Part shown: piece after piece, positions 63,208-64,000 of the stretch
How the letters are laid out: the number at the start of each line of letters is the position of its first letter
How positions within the stretch are numbered: the stretch's first letter is position 1
Source: Planktothrix serta PCC 8927
Lineage (GTDB): Bacteria; Cyanobacteriota; Cyanobacteriia; Cyanobacteriales; Microcoleaceae
Assembly: GCF_900010725.2 (NCBI RefSeq)
Contig: NZ_LR734869.1
Span: 24,287 to 88,286, forward strand
Direction of reading: 5' to 3'
Length of the DNA stretch: 64,000 bases
The notes under the pieces: model-generated
Told to the model about the DNA's origin: nothing
Databases searched by the model: none
What the model saw: only the letters and a program-made list of their open reading frames with translations
Translations under genes and position numbers: made by a program

Positions 63208-63810
63208 ATGGCTGCTGTAGGCGATCGCTTTAATCGCATGATCGGAAAAACCCGGTTTGTGGTCAGTCGTTTGTTTCTGCATTTAGGCGGTTATCAGGTA
63301 GCCCCCCTATTGGGGGTACTCAACCAAGTCGTCAGAAACGTCGTTGATGCCGAGGGAGACTTGGAGGCGACAGGAGAAGGATTAGTAAAAGTTTGCCAAA
63401 GTCTGCTTCAATATGATAACTATTGGCAGTCCGGCTCCAATGAAGGAGATGTAGTTTGGAGCGAAGGAGAAGCCTCAGATTACTTTAACGAACTGTTCAC
63501 GGACTCTGGCCAACGGTATTTGAGCGAACCCGACTTATCTCAACCGCTTGATATAACTCAACTGCTTTCTTTACCCATGACCCACAATTTAGTGGTAATG
63601 ATTACAATAGTCAGTGAAGGGGAAGTTCCTGATTTAGAAACGGATTTAGCGAGTTTTGAGGCCATGAGTAGTGGGTTAAAAGCAATTATTAATCTTCACT
63701 ATCAAAGCAGACTCAGAGGAATTCAAATTCATTTCTCCCCAGCCCGTTTAGGAGAGGAATTAACCGACGATCAATTATTACAGAACTTTCCTGAACTGAT
63801 TCCGCTTTAA
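63208..63810 (+). CDS. DUF1517-like protein
   Basis: From ATG 63208 (MAAVGDRFNRMIGKTRFVVS) the 200-residue protein resembles DUF1517 proteins of cyanobacteria and plastids: LRLFLHLGGYQVAPLLGVLN-type opening, SLLQYDNYWQSGSNEGDVVW, EASDYFNELFTDSGQRYL, and the closing FSPARLGEELTDDQLLQNFP. TGAGGAG lies 11 bases before the ATG, which decides against the earlier in-frame TTG at 63190. A HIP1 site lies in the first codons. Function unknown. Confidence 0.75.
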   Translation: MAAVGDRFNRMIGKTRFVVSRLFLHLGGYQVAPLLGVLNQVVRNVVDAEGDLEATGEGLVKVCQSLLQYDNYWQSGSNEGDVVWSEGEASDYFNELFTDSGQRYLSEPDLSQPLDITQLLSLPMTHNLVVMITIVSEGEVPDLETDLASFEAMSSGLKAIINLHYQSRLRGIQIHFSPARLGEELTDDQLLQNFPELIPL

Positions 63811-63900
63811 GGAATAGTATCGGTTTTCCTTGAAGTTAAACAATGTTCGTCAAGCCCAAAATTTTTGGGCTTAATAATGTTCACAAACGTTAATGGATTT

Positions 63901-64000
63901 ATGTGGAAAAAGCTTTTAATTGTATTCATCTCACTCACCTTTTGTTGGACAACAGTTGCCTGTGGATCTTCAACAACTTCATCTAGGCCCCAACAATCTA
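63901..64000 (+). CDS. Start of a lipoprotein, cut by the right edge
   Basis: The ATG at 63901 opens MWKKLLIVFISLTFCWTTVA followed by CGSS: a typical lipoprotein signal peptide with lipobox TVAC. Only 33 codons fit in the window, so the function cannot be told. It follows the DUF1517-like gene by 90 bases in the same direction. Confidence 0.65.
   Translation, partial: MWKKLLIVFISLTFCWTTVACGSSTTSSRPQQS

Overview
The window is from a cyanobacterium, most likely a filamentous Oscillatoriales type such as Planktothrix (the genus is an inference). Support: many copies of the HIP1 octamer GCGATCGC, an AT-rich background, heptanucleotide tandem repeats (GGGAACA type), plant-type ferredoxins, AcsF, heme oxygenase and HemJ.

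Region 1 (about 0.8-21.8 kb) is a defence island built on a type III CRISPR-Cas system that fits subtype III-D. It holds CRISPR array 1 (10 repeats, read leftward) with its leader, cas2 and cas1. A long rightward operon follows: an HD-less Cas10 with an intact GGDD motif, four separate Cas7-like RAMP proteins, Csx10, a small Cas11-like subunit, a Csx19-like protein, a CARF protein with a RelE-like C-terminus, an embedded PD-(D/E)XK-like protein, an unrecognised 211-residue protein and an extended YoeB-like toxin. Beyond it are a Phd/YefM antitoxin running into a two-repeat CRISPR relic, a Uma2 gene, Cas6 with a C-terminal HTH, a Csx3-ATPase fusion (cyclic oligoadenylate ring nuclease family), a divergent WYL-type CRISPR-associated protein, and CRISPR array 2 (5 identical repeats) with only the C-terminal half of a second cas2. 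Expected working: Cas6 cuts crRNAs, the complex recognises target RNA, Cas10 makes cyclic oligoadenylate, the CARF-RelE effector attacks translation, and Csx3 removes the signal.

Region 2 (21.9-24.5 kb) is a decayed zone. An internally deleted insertion sequence with perfect 17-bp ends sits between a Uma2 gene without its N-terminus and a PIN toxin without its C-terminus.

Region 3 (24.6-43 kb) is mostly chromosomal housekeeping: a GT39-like glycosyltransferase with TPRs, tRNA-Phe, Nudix hydrolase, shikimate kinase, a LapA-like protein, an RNB (Zam-like) protein with an altered active site, an Rpn nuclease, an internally deleted TnpB element, a hydrolase, IF-3, an ATP/ADP-translocase-like protein fused to HEAT repeats, a cNMP-binding protein, a bestrophin and a DUF4870 protein. 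IS200/IS605-like ends and palindromes lie in the gaps.

Region 4 (43.7-64 kb) holds two GT4 glycosyltransferases and a glycogen-debranching-type glucosidase, an Rpn protein, an oxidoreductase, tandem [2Fe-2S] ferredoxins with matching upstream regions, a SpoIID protein, a Uma2 protein, a tetrapyrrole cluster suited to low oxygen (hemJ, hemN, heme oxygenase, divergent acsF), a pentapeptide-repeat protein, an ArsR regulator, a GPH-type transporter, a DUF1517-like protein and the start of a lipoprotein. Database membership is judged from recalled family features, not from a search.
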